Assembly (NCBI GenBank): GCA_020718925.1
Contig: DYRC01000006.1
Coordinates: 1-25,251 of the forward strand
Direction of reading: 5' to 3'
DNA: 25,251 bases
From: Desulfonema limicola
GTDB lineage: Bacteria > Desulfobacterota > Desulfobacteria > Desulfobacterales > DYRC01
Numbering within the stretch: position 1 is the first letter of the stretch; the number at the start of each line of letters is the position of its first letter. The translations under genes were made by a program, and so were the position numbers. The notes under the pieces are model-generated. The model searched no databases, was not told the origin of the DNA, and saw only the letters and a program-made list of their open reading frames with translations. Of this stretch, positions 1 through 7,073 are shown piece after piece.

Positions 1-862
1 CTATCAATGACTTAGCCGGATGCTTTGTTTCAATCACAAGATTAGCAGCAATAAAATCCAAACGAAGGCGATTAAAGCTTACTTCCTGATACCAATCATT
101 AGATTCATACCCTAATGCCGGAAGCAGATAGCTCGCTATAAATTTGCTTTCTACTTCTTTTTCGTTATGACAGACATCGGGATTAAAAACAGTATTTTTT
201 TTAGGCAGATAAATTAATTTCTGAATCAGCAGATATAGGCGTGTGCCGATATTTTCAGGATAATCCGTTTCAGGAGCAGTATCCAACTTTTTTGCCCGCT
301 CAATTGCCTGATGAATAAATGGCAGATATTCCAGATAATCGCCGGACAGACGATGTTCCTGACGAAGTTTTATGTGTATCTGTTTGCAGGTACGGCTTTG
401 GGTATTTGATGTTTCAATATCGTCTTTTACATTCTCATAAGCAGTCAGATGCAAAATAAGCCATAACTCAAAACAAGGATTGCTTACAGCCAACTGATAT
501 TTTTTTTCTTTACAGATTTTTGCCAGTGCGGATAGCTTTGCATTCTGACTTTGCCATTTATCTGTATCTGCAACAAGCCAGAATTCATCATAATCTGACT
601 GAAATTCATAATCGCTGTTTTCCTGAAAAAAATCTTCCAGCATTTTTTCAACATATTCAGGGGCAGATTTGCCGGTATCTTCCGACGGTCTTTTTAAAAT
701 GTGAATCCGAACACGGCTTTCACGGTGGTGGAACATATAATGCCTTCTCAGCGCATCAAAATAATTCGGCTCAGTTTTTTGTCCTTCCGCAGCGATAATA
801 TATAGTCTCGGTTTTTCTGAAAAATTTGGCAGCCGATTAGGAAAAGTTGCTTCTCTGGGCAT
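1..862 (-). CDS. RloB-like (Toprim-like) defence protein with a PD-(D/E)XK-like C-terminal segment, partial at the window edge
   Basis: The reading frame is open from an ATG at 862 to the left edge, giving 287 residues with no stop, so the C-terminus is missing. Residues 19-37 read LYIIAAEGQKTEPNYFDAL, with the invariant acidic E26. Residues 94-103 hold a D-x-D pair (D99, D101) before a Trp, and residues 127-134 are SNPCFELW. Together these are the RloB family signature, a Toprim-like fold thought to act as a nuclease or effector. From about residue 233 to the edge there is an extra segment: an E-rich helix, a PALGY segment, then RLDFIAANLVIETKHP, with D269 and the E278-T-K280 pair. This matches the core of PD-(D/E)XK and HSDR_N-like nucleases. 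The ATG lies one base after the ATPase stop with GGAGAG about 8 bases upstream, so the pair is surely co-transcribed. RloB identity is strong; the nuclease assignment is inference from a short motif. Confidence 0.85.
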   Translation of the reverse strand, partial: MPREATFPNRLPNFSEKPRLYIIAAEGQKTEPNYFDALRRHYMFHHRESRVRIHILKRPSEDTGKSAPEYVEKMLEDFFQENSDYEFQSDYDEFWLVADTDKWQSQNAKLSALAKICKEKKYQLAVSNPCFELWLILHLTAYENVKDDIETSNTQSRTCKQIHIKLRQEHRLSGDYLEYLPFIHQAIERAKKLDTAPETDYPENIGTRLYLLIQKLIYLPKKNTVFNPDVCHNEKEVESKFIASYLLPALGYESNDWYQEVSFNRLRLDFIAANLVIETKHPAKSLI

Positions 863-863
863 A

Positions 864-2201
864 TTATTCTCTCCATCCTAATTCGTGAACGTCAGCAATA
901 AACGGAATCGCGCCGAATCGTCCGCTGAAATACCCCTTTACCAAATCCAATTTATCCACATCCGAGCCTGCAAGCGAATACAGCACGGATTGACCTGTTT
1001 CATCTTTTTCCACAAACCATATCTCATCTTTTCGGAAATATTTCTTTAAATTCAGAAGAGTTACTTCATGTGTAGAAGCGATAAGCTGACTACTGCTTCC
1101 CTTAAAATGTTCATTATTTAAAAATAAATCAAATAATTTCCGCGTCAGAAGAGCATGGAGGCTTCTTTCTGCTTCATCTATTACAACTACCGCATCATTT
1201 TTATACAATGCCATCAACATAGGAATTAAGTCTATAATACGACGAGTACCATCTGATTCTTCGGATAATTTGAAAAATATCTCCTGTCCGCTGCTATCCT
1301 GTTTTACAGCCATCATTTCCGATATTTTCAAATCACCATGCCTATCTTCCTGAATCACATAGTTGAAATCAGACAGAGAAATGAATTGTGTTTTATTCTG
1401 CCCATAAGGAAAGTCGGCTTTTATTTTTTCTTTGATTTCATTAGGAATTTCTTTGTTCTGCTCAAGATTGATCTGCTCAATATGGATACGCTTGATATTG
1501 AAATCAAAAAAGCTTAATATCTGATTAAAAAAATCTTCATTGATTTTGCCTAACAACACTAAAGGCTGATTTTTTGAATCAGGAAAAATTACAATCAAAG
1601 TTTCTCTGAACCATTTGTAAATTATATTAAAACGTATAATATTGCGCTCCTGACAGTTGGTCAGAAACAGCAGATTATCCCGTGTTCCCTGAGCTTCAAA
1701 TTCCAATCGCTGTTTATCTTCACCGGATATATTATCAAAAAAAACATGAGCATAGTTGAATCCTATAAGCTTTTCTCTTCTTTCAAAAACAGAAATTTCC
1801 TTATCACTGCTTATGTCAAACAGCCATTCTTCAAGTATTCTGGTTTTTTCTACAACAAAACCATAGGCATAGGCTTTTTCTGCACAGCAGAATTCAAATT
1901 CAAACCGGGAAGGCTTATGAGAACATTCAGGATTCAGTTTGAACGGATGCACTTTGATATTTTTATGTTTTTCTATGCCTTCGACAATGAAATTTTTAGC
2001 AAATGCCATTGCTTTGACAAGATTGGATTTTCCCGAAGCATTTGCCCCGTATATGACAGATGTACGCAATAAATTACGCACTTGCGGGAGATGATGACAG
2101 ACAACATGATGTAAATTACTGTCTTCATCAAAGGCAATCGTATTAAATTCAGTCCGTTGATGAAACGATAAAAAATTTTCCACTGTAAAACGAATCAGCA
2201 T
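864..2201 (-). CDS. RloA/AbiLi-like AAA (AAA15) ATPase
   Basis: 445 residues from the chosen ATG. The open frame extends 13 codons further to a TTG, but only the ATG at 2201 has a GGAG 10 bases upstream and starts with the family's usual MLIRFTVENFLSF. Walker A is GANASGKS at about residues 52-59. A signature-like SEESDGTRR precedes Walker B, VVVIDEAERSLH (D342, E343), and the switch His lies in STHE (H378). This is the ABC/SMC-like layout of the ATPases in RloA-RloB, AbiL and PARIS-type abortive-infection systems, where the ATPase senses infection and holds or releases a Toprim effector. The following RloB-like gene starts one base after its stop. The C-terminal GYFSGRFGAIPF is also typical of this group. 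The biochemical role is known from the family and is not shown here. Confidence 0.9.
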   Translation of the reverse strand: MLIRFTVENFLSFHQRTEFNTIAFDEDSNLHHVVCHHLPQVRNLLRTSVIYGANASGKSNLVKAMAFAKNFIVEGIEKHKNIKVHPFKLNPECSHKPSRFEFEFCCAEKAYAYGFVVEKTRILEEWLFDISSDKEISVFERREKLIGFNYAHVFFDNISGEDKQRLEFEAQGTRDNLLFLTNCQERNIIRFNIIYKWFRETLIVIFPDSKNQPLVLLGKINEDFFNQILSFFDFNIKRIHIEQINLEQNKEIPNEIKEKIKADFPYGQNKTQFISLSDFNYVIQEDRHGDLKISEMMAVKQDSSGQEIFFKLSEESDGTRRIIDLIPMLMALYKNDAVVVIDEAERSLHALLTRKLFDLFLNNEHFKGSSSQLIASTHEVTLLNLKKYFRKDEIWFVEKDETGQSVLYSLAGSDVDKLDLVKGYFSGRFGAIPFIADVHELGWRE

Positions 2202-2261
2202 AGTCTTTACGCTCCGAAAAAAGGTTCTCCATAAATTCAAAATCTTTATTACATCAGAACT

Positions 2262-2546
2262 TTATATCCTAAACCAATCCAGCTTGAATCTCAGCTTGGG
2301 ATGAATCTCTTTGGCAGACTTTCTGATATGCGAAAGAAGGGCTTTTTCATTATCATCGAATTTTTCATCCGCGGCAAGCCGTCCGAGCAGCCATTCGGAT
2401 CGCTTTTCATCAATTTTTCCATTATCTTCAAGCAGATGTTTGGAAACTGCTTCAACAAAGAGATTTTTCCATGCCGGAGAATTGTCCGCGCCGGAAGTTG
2501 AATCATTGATGTCAAACAGAAAATTCGCCTTGCTAATTTTTAAGTT
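2262..2546 (-). pseudogene. TerB-like C-terminal fragment, in frame behind the stop of the zinc-ribbon gene
   Basis: Directly after the TAA at 2549-2547 the same frame stays open for 94 codons to a TAA at 2264-2262. It contains no ATG, GTG or TTG at a sensible start. The translation looks like real protein: LFDINDSTSGADNSPAWKNL, then FVEAVSKHLL, then EWLLGRLAADEKFDDNEKAL. This is the two-helix-pair pattern (D-G-x-hydrophobic-D-x-x-E-K-x-L-L) of TerB/tellurite-resistance-like C-terminal domains. The last 69 bases recur at 3527-3595. The simplest reading is the remnant of a gene that lost its 5' part, or of a longer protein cut by a nonsense codon. Stop readthrough is possible but unsupported. 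The TerB label is tentative. This explains the 345-base gap between the ATPase and the zinc-ribbon gene, in which I see no other gene. Confidence 0.55.
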
Positions 2547-3371
2547 TTATAAAGCACTTTTCTGCCCGATAACTTTCTTACAATTCGGACAGTAAATATT
2601 ATCGTATATATCGAAATACGCATTATTTTTTCCACAATCTGAACAAAAACTTTCTTTTGTTTCGGAATTATTTGTAGTTTTATCCTTATTCTGTTTTTTG
2701 GGCAATGCGTTTAAATAAAGCTCTGATAATTCCTCAGAACCTTCAAAAGATAATAATATCGGAACTCTTTCCCAAGGGAAGTCTTCATGTTCGGATAATA
2801 TGATGAGAGCCGTTTCTCTTAATATTTTAAGCTGTATATATTTGATTTCCTTTTCTAATTCTTCACGCAAAACTGGCATTTCCAATCCTAAAAAAGCATA
2901 TCCCGCCAACAGTGCACTTCCTCCAAGCATATAACAGTAATTCCAATATTCAATTTTGTCATACTCAGATAATTTCAGTTTTGCAACTTCCAAACTTACC
3001 TGAAGCGGATTTAAAGCGGTAATCACGATTTTTTGAATAGTCTCAAAATCTGTATTAGTGATATTTAACAGATATTTAAGGGACTGGGTATGAGCCTGAA
3101 CCTGTTGAATGGCGTTTCTTATATCGCGGCTTTGTATTTCCTCTATTATTCTGTTTTCAGATTCTTTTAATAATTTTATAAAATGCTCATTGGTCTGGTT
3201 GATTACAGTTTGAAGATATTCTTTATTTAACAAATTAACAGATGGAATATTGACTATAACATGATCTTCTTTATTTTTCATGATGTTATCAGAAGATTTA
3301 TCAATTAAACTGATAGCTTTAGCAGCAAAGCCAAAGACCGAAACGAGCAATGGAATAAAAGATGTAAACAT
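2547..3371 (-). CDS. Unrecognised protein with N-terminal hydrophobic segment and C-terminal zinc ribbon
   Basis: 274 residues, not a family I recognise. The N-terminus (about residues 4-22) is hydrophobic and could anchor the protein in the membrane. Residues about 50-135 look largely helical, with coiled-coil-like spacing. A Gly/Ala/Leu-rich hydrophobic stretch occurs around residues 145-168. The C-terminus has two CxxC pairs, C243/C246 and C261/C264, separated by 14 residues, a zinc-ribbon layout. A GGGG run 12 bases upstream of the ATG is a usable but distant ribosome site, and a near-consensus promoter lies about 80-105 bases upstream. It points the same way as the ATPase and RloB genes, but 345 bases of TerB-like remnant separate them. 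It may be a third member of that module, or an unrelated cargo gene; the sequence does not decide. Confidence 0.6.
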   Translation of the reverse strand: MFTSFIPLLVSVFGFAAKAISLIDKSSDNIMKNKEDHVIVNIPSVNLLNKEYLQTVINQTNEHFIKLLKESENRIIEEIQSRDIRNAIQQVQAHTQSLKYLLNITNTDFETIQKIVITALNPLQVSLEVAKLKLSEYDKIEYWNYCYMLGGSALLAGYAFLGLEMPVLREELEKEIKYIQLKILRETALIILSEHEDFPWERVPILLSFEGSEELSELYLNALPKKQNKDKTTNNSETKESFCSDCGKNNAYFDIYDNIYCPNCKKVIGQKSAL

Positions 3372-3448
3372 TTTAATTTTAATCCCCTTTTTCTATTTAA
3401 TCAATGGTCAGATATGCTCAGAATAGATAAGCATGAAGCATATTCGAT

Positions 3449-3477
3449 TTTATAGCCCTTAATTCTGAATTTGTCAA
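3449..3477 (-). promoter_or_regulatory. Sigma70-type promoter for the zinc-ribbon gene (and perhaps the ATPase/RloB genes)
   Basis: On the minus strand TTGACA (3477-3472, exact consensus) is followed after 17 bases by TATAAA (3454-3449). Transcription would start about 70 bases before the ATG at 3371. It is the best promoter-like match I saw in the left third of the window. No comparable signal was seen immediately upstream of the ATPase gene, so this promoter may serve all three genes. Confidence 0.6.
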
Positions 3478-3526
3478 TATTATGCCCGTGTTTTTACAAG
3501 CATCATAAGAATGGCTTTGTTCCTGT

Positions 3527-3595
3527 TTTATATCCAAAACCGCTTTGATTAGAATTTCATTTTGGAATGAATTTCTTTGGCAGACTTTCTGATAT
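3527..3595 (-). pseudogene. Second, decayed copy of the TerB-like 3' end
   Basis: These 69 bases align without gaps to 2261-2329, with 55 of 69 identical by eye. The minus-strand translation keeps IRKSAKEIH and then shows a TAA where the first copy reads Lys, so this copy is inactivated. The two copies are in the same orientation and flank the zinc-ribbon gene. The similarity stops near 3596, where the terminator of the next operon begins. Confidence 0.5.
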
Positions 3596-3601
3596 TCTGA
3601 T

Positions 3602-3646
3602 TAAAAACAAAACGGTTGAAGACCGAGAATGCCCGATCTTCAACCG
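3602..3646 (-). terminator. Intrinsic terminator of the epimerase-deacetylase-binding protein operon
   Basis: A perfect 10-bp stem (CGGTTGAAGA, 3646-3637 with 3622-3613) with a 14-base loop is followed on the minus strand by TTTTGTTTTT. It begins 16 bases after the stop codon of the binding-protein gene. Confidence 0.85.
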
Positions 3647-3661
3647 CAGGTTCTTCAATGC

Positions 3662-4780
3662 TTAGGGCTGCAAGATAAAATTGCCGTCAGCGTCCACTTT
3701 ATATACGCGATACACTTCACCTACCCGATCACCTTTGTCATTAAAGGAAATCTTGCCGGTCAAGCCCGGAAAATCTTTGAGCTTGGTGTGCAGATATTCG
3801 GCAATTTTTTTGCCATCCGCAGACTTTTCGTTTTTGATAGCCTCGGCAATCACTCTGAATCCGTCTCCGGACAGCACAGAATAGATAGAATTAGGCGCGT
3901 GTCCGTATTTTTCTTTGAATTTTTTCAAAAACTCGGCAGCTTCAGGCAGGTCTTTGGGAAGCGGAGAGCTGATAAAATAAAATCCTGCCACCGCGTCTTT
4001 TCCGCCGATTTTGACCAGATCAGGATTGTTGATGGCATCACCGCCGATAAACGGCACATTCCAGCCCATTTCTTTTTTCTGACGAAGCAGAAGTCCGGCT
4101 TCAGGATAATAGCCGGTAAAAAACACGCCATCGGGTTTTGCGCCTTTGAGTTTGGTCAGAATCGCGTTATAATCACGCTCGCCCGGCGTCAGCGCATCAT
4201 AGAAAACAATGTTTGCTTTGGCTTTTTCCAAAAGACCTTTGGCTTCTTCCGCCAGACCTTTTGCATACGTGGTGTTGTCATGCAGAATTGCCACATTTTT
4301 GAATCCCAGCTTCTGAATGGTCTGTCCGGCTACGCGCCCCTGCTCATCATCTCTGGGGCAGGTGCGGAAAAAGTATTTCAAGCCCTTTTCAGACAAGCGA
4401 ATCGCCGTTGAGCCATTGGCAATCTGAACAATGCCGGACTCGTTGTAAATATTCTGTGTGGCTTCGGTTACAGATGATCCGTAAGTTCCGACAACCGCAA
4501 TCACGCCCTGAGAAGAAAGCTTCTGTGCCGCCAATGCTGCGGTGCGCGGGTCTCCGCCGTCATCTTCGCTGATGATTTTAATCTGTTTGCCTAAAAGTCC
4601 GCCGGATTTGTTGAGTTCATCTGCCAGCAAATCAACGACCTGCTTCATTTCCTGACCTTCGCTCGCCCAAGAGCCGGTCATGGGACCCATCAGACCGATT
4701 TTGATGGTATCGTCTGCCGCAACTGCGATTCCGGTCATGATCAGACCGATTGCCAACGCCAACATCAATGCTTTTTTCAT
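3662..4780 (-). CDS. Branched-chain amino-acid-type ABC transporter periplasmic binding protein (LivK/LivJ family)
   Basis: 372 residues. A clear signal peptide (KK, then about 15 hydrophobic residues) ends in AVA-ADD, a signal peptidase I site with no lipobox Cys, so this is a soluble periplasmic protein. The mature part starts TIKIGLMGPMTGSWASEGQE, the hallmark N-lobe of type I Liv-like receptors. It continues through GLLGKQIKII, the D-D-G-G-D-P segment and AVVGTYGSSVTEA. The length is normal for the family. The ribosome site GGAGGAAG lies directly upstream of the ATG. It is the last gene of an operon whose first two genes make surface polysaccharide, and no permease or ATPase gene (livHMGF) is nearby. 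It may therefore feed a transporter encoded elsewhere or act in sensing. The ligand cannot be told from sequence. Confidence 0.92.
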   Translation of the reverse strand: MKKALMLALAIGLIMTGIAVAADDTIKIGLMGPMTGSWASEGQEMKQVVDLLADELNKSGGLLGKQIKIISEDDGGDPRTAALAAQKLSSQGVIAVVGTYGSSVTEATQNIYNESGIVQIANGSTAIRLSEKGLKYFFRTCPRDDEQGRVAGQTIQKLGFKNVAILHDNTTYAKGLAEEAKGLLEKAKANIVFYDALTPGERDYNAILTKLKGAKPDGVFFTGYYPEAGLLLRQKKEMGWNVPFIGGDAINNPDLVKIGGKDAVAGFYFISSPLPKDLPEAAEFLKKFKEKYGHAPNSIYSVLSGDGFRVIAEAIKNEKSADGKKIAEYLHTKLKDFPGLTGKISFNDKGDRVGEVYRVYKVDADGNFILQP

Positions 4781-4800
4781 ACTTCCTCCTTGAATAAATG

Positions 4801-5649
4801 TTATATTATTTCTGCATTTTGCAGATAAGCAGAACAGCTTAAAAATTGATTCTGATTGAAACTGTCAAGCATGGCAGACAATTTCAGATGGGTTTTGTCT
4901 AAATTCGCATAATGCCTGAATTTGTAAAACAAGGGCAGCTCTTCCGATCTGGGCTGATCCGGGTCAATTTCCCAAGGGTGCATATAAAACAGATATGCGT
5001 TATCCCGGCGCAAAATAATTTTCACGCCCTGCTTAAACACCGGAAACGGAATCAGCCGGAAATATCCGCCGCCTGCCCAGGGGATTATCCGTTTTCCGAT
5101 CTTCAGATTGCTGACCGGAAGCTCATAAAACGTCTCTGAAATCTTTACGGCAATGCCTTGTTTTTCACAGCCGGACAAGTCAAGATGCCCGTATCTGCCG
5201 TGCATGGCAAAAGAATTGAAGCTTGAATCATAGCCATAGCCGCAATCTTCAATGAGTTTCAAAATATCGGCGTTAATGGAAAAACTCGGCGCACGATACC
5301 CGATGACCGGCGCGCCGATAATATCTTCCAATAATGATTTGCTGTTTGTCAAATCCTGTTTCAGATCATCATAAGACATCAGATTGCACAAATCATGCTT
5401 ATAGCCGTGAGACGCCACTTCATGCCCTCTGCGGTGAATTTCACGAATCATATCCGGCAGACGTTTTGCCACCCAGCCCATACAAAAAAACGTGCTTGGA
5501 CGATTTTCCAACAGATCAAGCAGGCGATAGGTGTTCTGCTCCACGCGGAGCGCGTAACTATCCCACGAATCATAAGAGACCAGTTTCTTGAAATTTTCCA
5601 CCTGAAACCAGTCTTCAACATCTATCGTCATCAGTATTGAAGGTTTCAT
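4801..5649 (-). CDS. XrtA-type polysaccharide deacetylase (NodB domain plus DUF3473-like tail)
   Basis: 282 residues from the ATG at 5649, which overlaps the epimerase stop as ATGA and indicates translational coupling. The frame is open 20 codons further upstream, but that part lies inside the epimerase gene. NodB-type motifs are in order: MTIDVEDWF (D10, D13), SHGYKH (metal His pair), GYRAPSFS and YMHPWEID. The N-terminal DVEDWF and the C-terminal region through the HPWE motif are those of the deacetylases that accompany exosortase A (XrtA) exopolysaccharide loci. They are predicted to remove acetyl groups from a GlcNAc-containing polymer. The neighbouring epimerase supplies a nucleotide sugar for such a polymer. 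No exosortase or PEP-CTERM protein is visible in the window. Confidence 0.92.
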   Translation of the reverse strand: MKPSILMTIDVEDWFQVENFKKLVSYDSWDSYALRVEQNTYRLLDLLENRPSTFFCMGWVAKRLPDMIREIHRRGHEVASHGYKHDLCNLMSYDDLKQDLTNSKSLLEDIIGAPVIGYRAPSFSINADILKLIEDCGYGYDSSFNSFAMHGRYGHLDLSGCEKQGIAVKISETFYELPVSNLKIGKRIIPWAGGGYFRLIPFPVFKQGVKIILRRDNAYLFYMHPWEIDPDQPRSEELPLFYKFRHYANLDKTHLKLSAMLDSFNQNQFLSCSAYLQNAEII

Positions 5650-6761
5650 GGTATTGCCAAAAATTTTCGGATAGAGTGAACAATGCGATTTGCGGTCTGC
5701 CCGTCCCACAAATCAATCCTGTTTTTCTGCACGGTGTTTGCCGAAAGAATTTTTTCTGCCATTGTTTCAAGTTCTTCAAGCTTGCACAGGCGGTTTGTTC
5801 CCTGCGTGATGGTGATGGGGCGTTCTGTATTCGGGCGGAGCGTCAGACAGGGAATGCCCAGATAACTTGTTTCTTCCTGAATGCCGCCGGAATCCGTAAT
5901 CACAAAGCGGCAGTCAAACACCATGCTCATAAATCGGACATAGCTCTGAGGTTCAAGCAGCCGCACTCCCGGAGATTCGGTCAATATCGGCATCAGTCCG
6001 AAGTTTTCAAGATTTTTGCGGGTTCTCGGATGAATCGGAAATACCAGCGCAAGTTTTTGCGAGATGTGCGCCATCAACTGACAAAGAATTTTCAGCGTGT
6101 CCGGCTTATCCACATTAGACGGGCGATGCAGTGTAACCAACACAAAATTGCCTTTTTCCAAGCCCAATTCTTTGCATACTGACTCACGCTCAATCTTATC
6201 TCTGAGCATCTCCAGCGAGTCAATCATAATATTGCCGACCCGGCAGATTTTCTCACGAGCTACGCCTTCTTTGAGCAGATGCTCATCGCCATCCGGAGAA
6301 GGCGTCCAGAGAAGATCAGCCAACGCGTCCGTAACCAGACGATTGATTTCTTCAGGCATGGTTCGGTCAAACGAGCGCAAGCCCGCTTCCAGATGCGCGA
6401 CCTTTATGCCCAGTTTTGATGCGGCGATAGTTGCCGCCATCGTGGAATTGACATCGCCGACCACAATAACCAGATCAGGACGTTTTTCTATCAGCACTTT
6501 TTCATACGCAATCATCACCTGTCCGGACTGTTGGGCATGAGAGCCGCTTCCGACCCCCAGATGAATATCCGGATCAGGCAGCCCCAAATCCTGAAAAAAC
6601 ACATCCGACATATTCAGATCATAATGCTGACCCGTATGAACAATCACGGGATTTGCCCAGTCCTGCGTTTTTAACGCATGATACAGCGGCGCGATTTTCA
6701 TAAAGTTAGGGCGGGCTGCTGCGATAAGGTGAATCTGCATTTTATTCAGAGTTGAATTCAT
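5646..6761 (-). CDS. wecB: UDP-N-acetylglucosamine 2-epimerase, non-hydrolysing
   Basis: 371 residues from the ATG at 6761; a TTG 11 codons upstream is less likely. It interconverts UDP-GlcNAc and UDP-ManNAc, a precursor of surface polysaccharides. Family motifs in order are: AARPNFMKIAPL near the N-terminus, VVGDVNSTMAA, HLEAGLRSFDRTMPEEINR (containing the catalytic acidic residues), TLHRPSNVD, HPRT and ITDSGGIQEET. The length is as expected for WecB/MnaA. It is the first gene of a three-gene operon (epimerase, deacetylase, Liv-type binding protein) with a good promoter about 85-110 bases upstream and an intrinsic terminator at the other end. A purine-rich AAAGAGA precedes the start. Confidence 0.95.
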   Translation of the reverse strand: MNSTLNKMQIHLIAAARPNFMKIAPLYHALKTQDWANPVIVHTGQHYDLNMSDVFFQDLGLPDPDIHLGVGSGSHAQQSGQVMIAYEKVLIEKRPDLVIVVGDVNSTMAATIAASKLGIKVAHLEAGLRSFDRTMPEEINRLVTDALADLLWTPSPDGDEHLLKEGVAREKICRVGNIMIDSLEMLRDKIERESVCKELGLEKGNFVLVTLHRPSNVDKPDTLKILCQLMAHISQKLALVFPIHPRTRKNLENFGLMPILTESPGVRLLEPQSYVRFMSMVFDCRFVITDSGGIQEETSYLGIPCLTLRPNTERPITITQGTNRLCKLEELETMAEKILSANTVQKNRIDLWDGQTANRIVHSIRKFLAIP

Positions 6762-6842
6762 GTCATCTCTTTCTGTGAAAAGAAATCCCTGCAAAAAATC
6801 GGTTCTTCGGTATTTTACAGAATCTTAAAAAAACAAAAAAAG

Positions 6843-6871
6843 TATATAATCTGTTTTCAATCATTTTTCAA
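6843..6871 (-). promoter_or_regulatory. Sigma70-type promoter of the wecB operon
   Basis: On the minus strand TTGAAA (6871-6866), a 17-base spacer and TATATA (6848-6843) sit upstream of the wecB start, leaving a leader of about 75 bases. An A-run on the plus strand at 6829-6841 makes the initial transcribed region T-rich. Confidence 0.6.
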
Positions 6872-6988
6872 GGGGTGTCATTCACGAAACGTCAAGCGGC
6901 TTTTCTTTCTAATCTCTTATTCCGAAATTCATTTCACCGATGATCTCACTCTCAACGCCGGCGTCGGATTAACAGAATCAGGATGCCG

Positions 6989-7014
6989 AAAGGCTCAGGG
7001 CAATTTCAGCCTTT
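6989..7014. terminator. Possible weak terminator or structured leader between the U32 gene and the wecB promoter
   Basis: A 7-bp perfect stem (AAAGGCT at 6989-6995 with AGCCTTT at 7008-7014) with a 12-base loop lies about 60 bases after the stop of the U32 gene. There is no clean U-tract on either strand, so it is only a candidate. The rest of 6872-7073 holds a 10-base palindrome (ACGCCGGCGT) but no gene that I can support. Confidence 0.25.
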
Positions 7015-7073
7015 TCTGAGGAACGTATTTGTGGGCGCTTTCTGTTTCTCCTGAAATTCATTTCCGAAAAGCT

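Noticed and set aside
520..798. A 92-codon plus-strand open frame
   Set aside because: It lies antisense to the RloB-like gene, which shows clear family motifs on the minus strand; the plus-strand translation has none.
2301..2595. Plus-strand and alternative minus-strand small ORFs between the ATPase and zinc-ribbon genes
   Set aside because: The protein-like signal is in the minus frame continuous with the zinc-ribbon gene (TerB-like remnant). The others are shadows with low-complexity Ser/Phe content.
3629..4411. A 260-codon plus-strand open frame
   Set aside because: It is antisense to the Liv-type binding protein; it is Phe/Arg-rich and has no domain pattern.
6872..7073. A gene or riboswitch upstream of wecB
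   Set aside because: I saw no start with a ribosome site, no conserved protein pattern and no recognisable aptamer; only a weak hairpin and a short palindrome.
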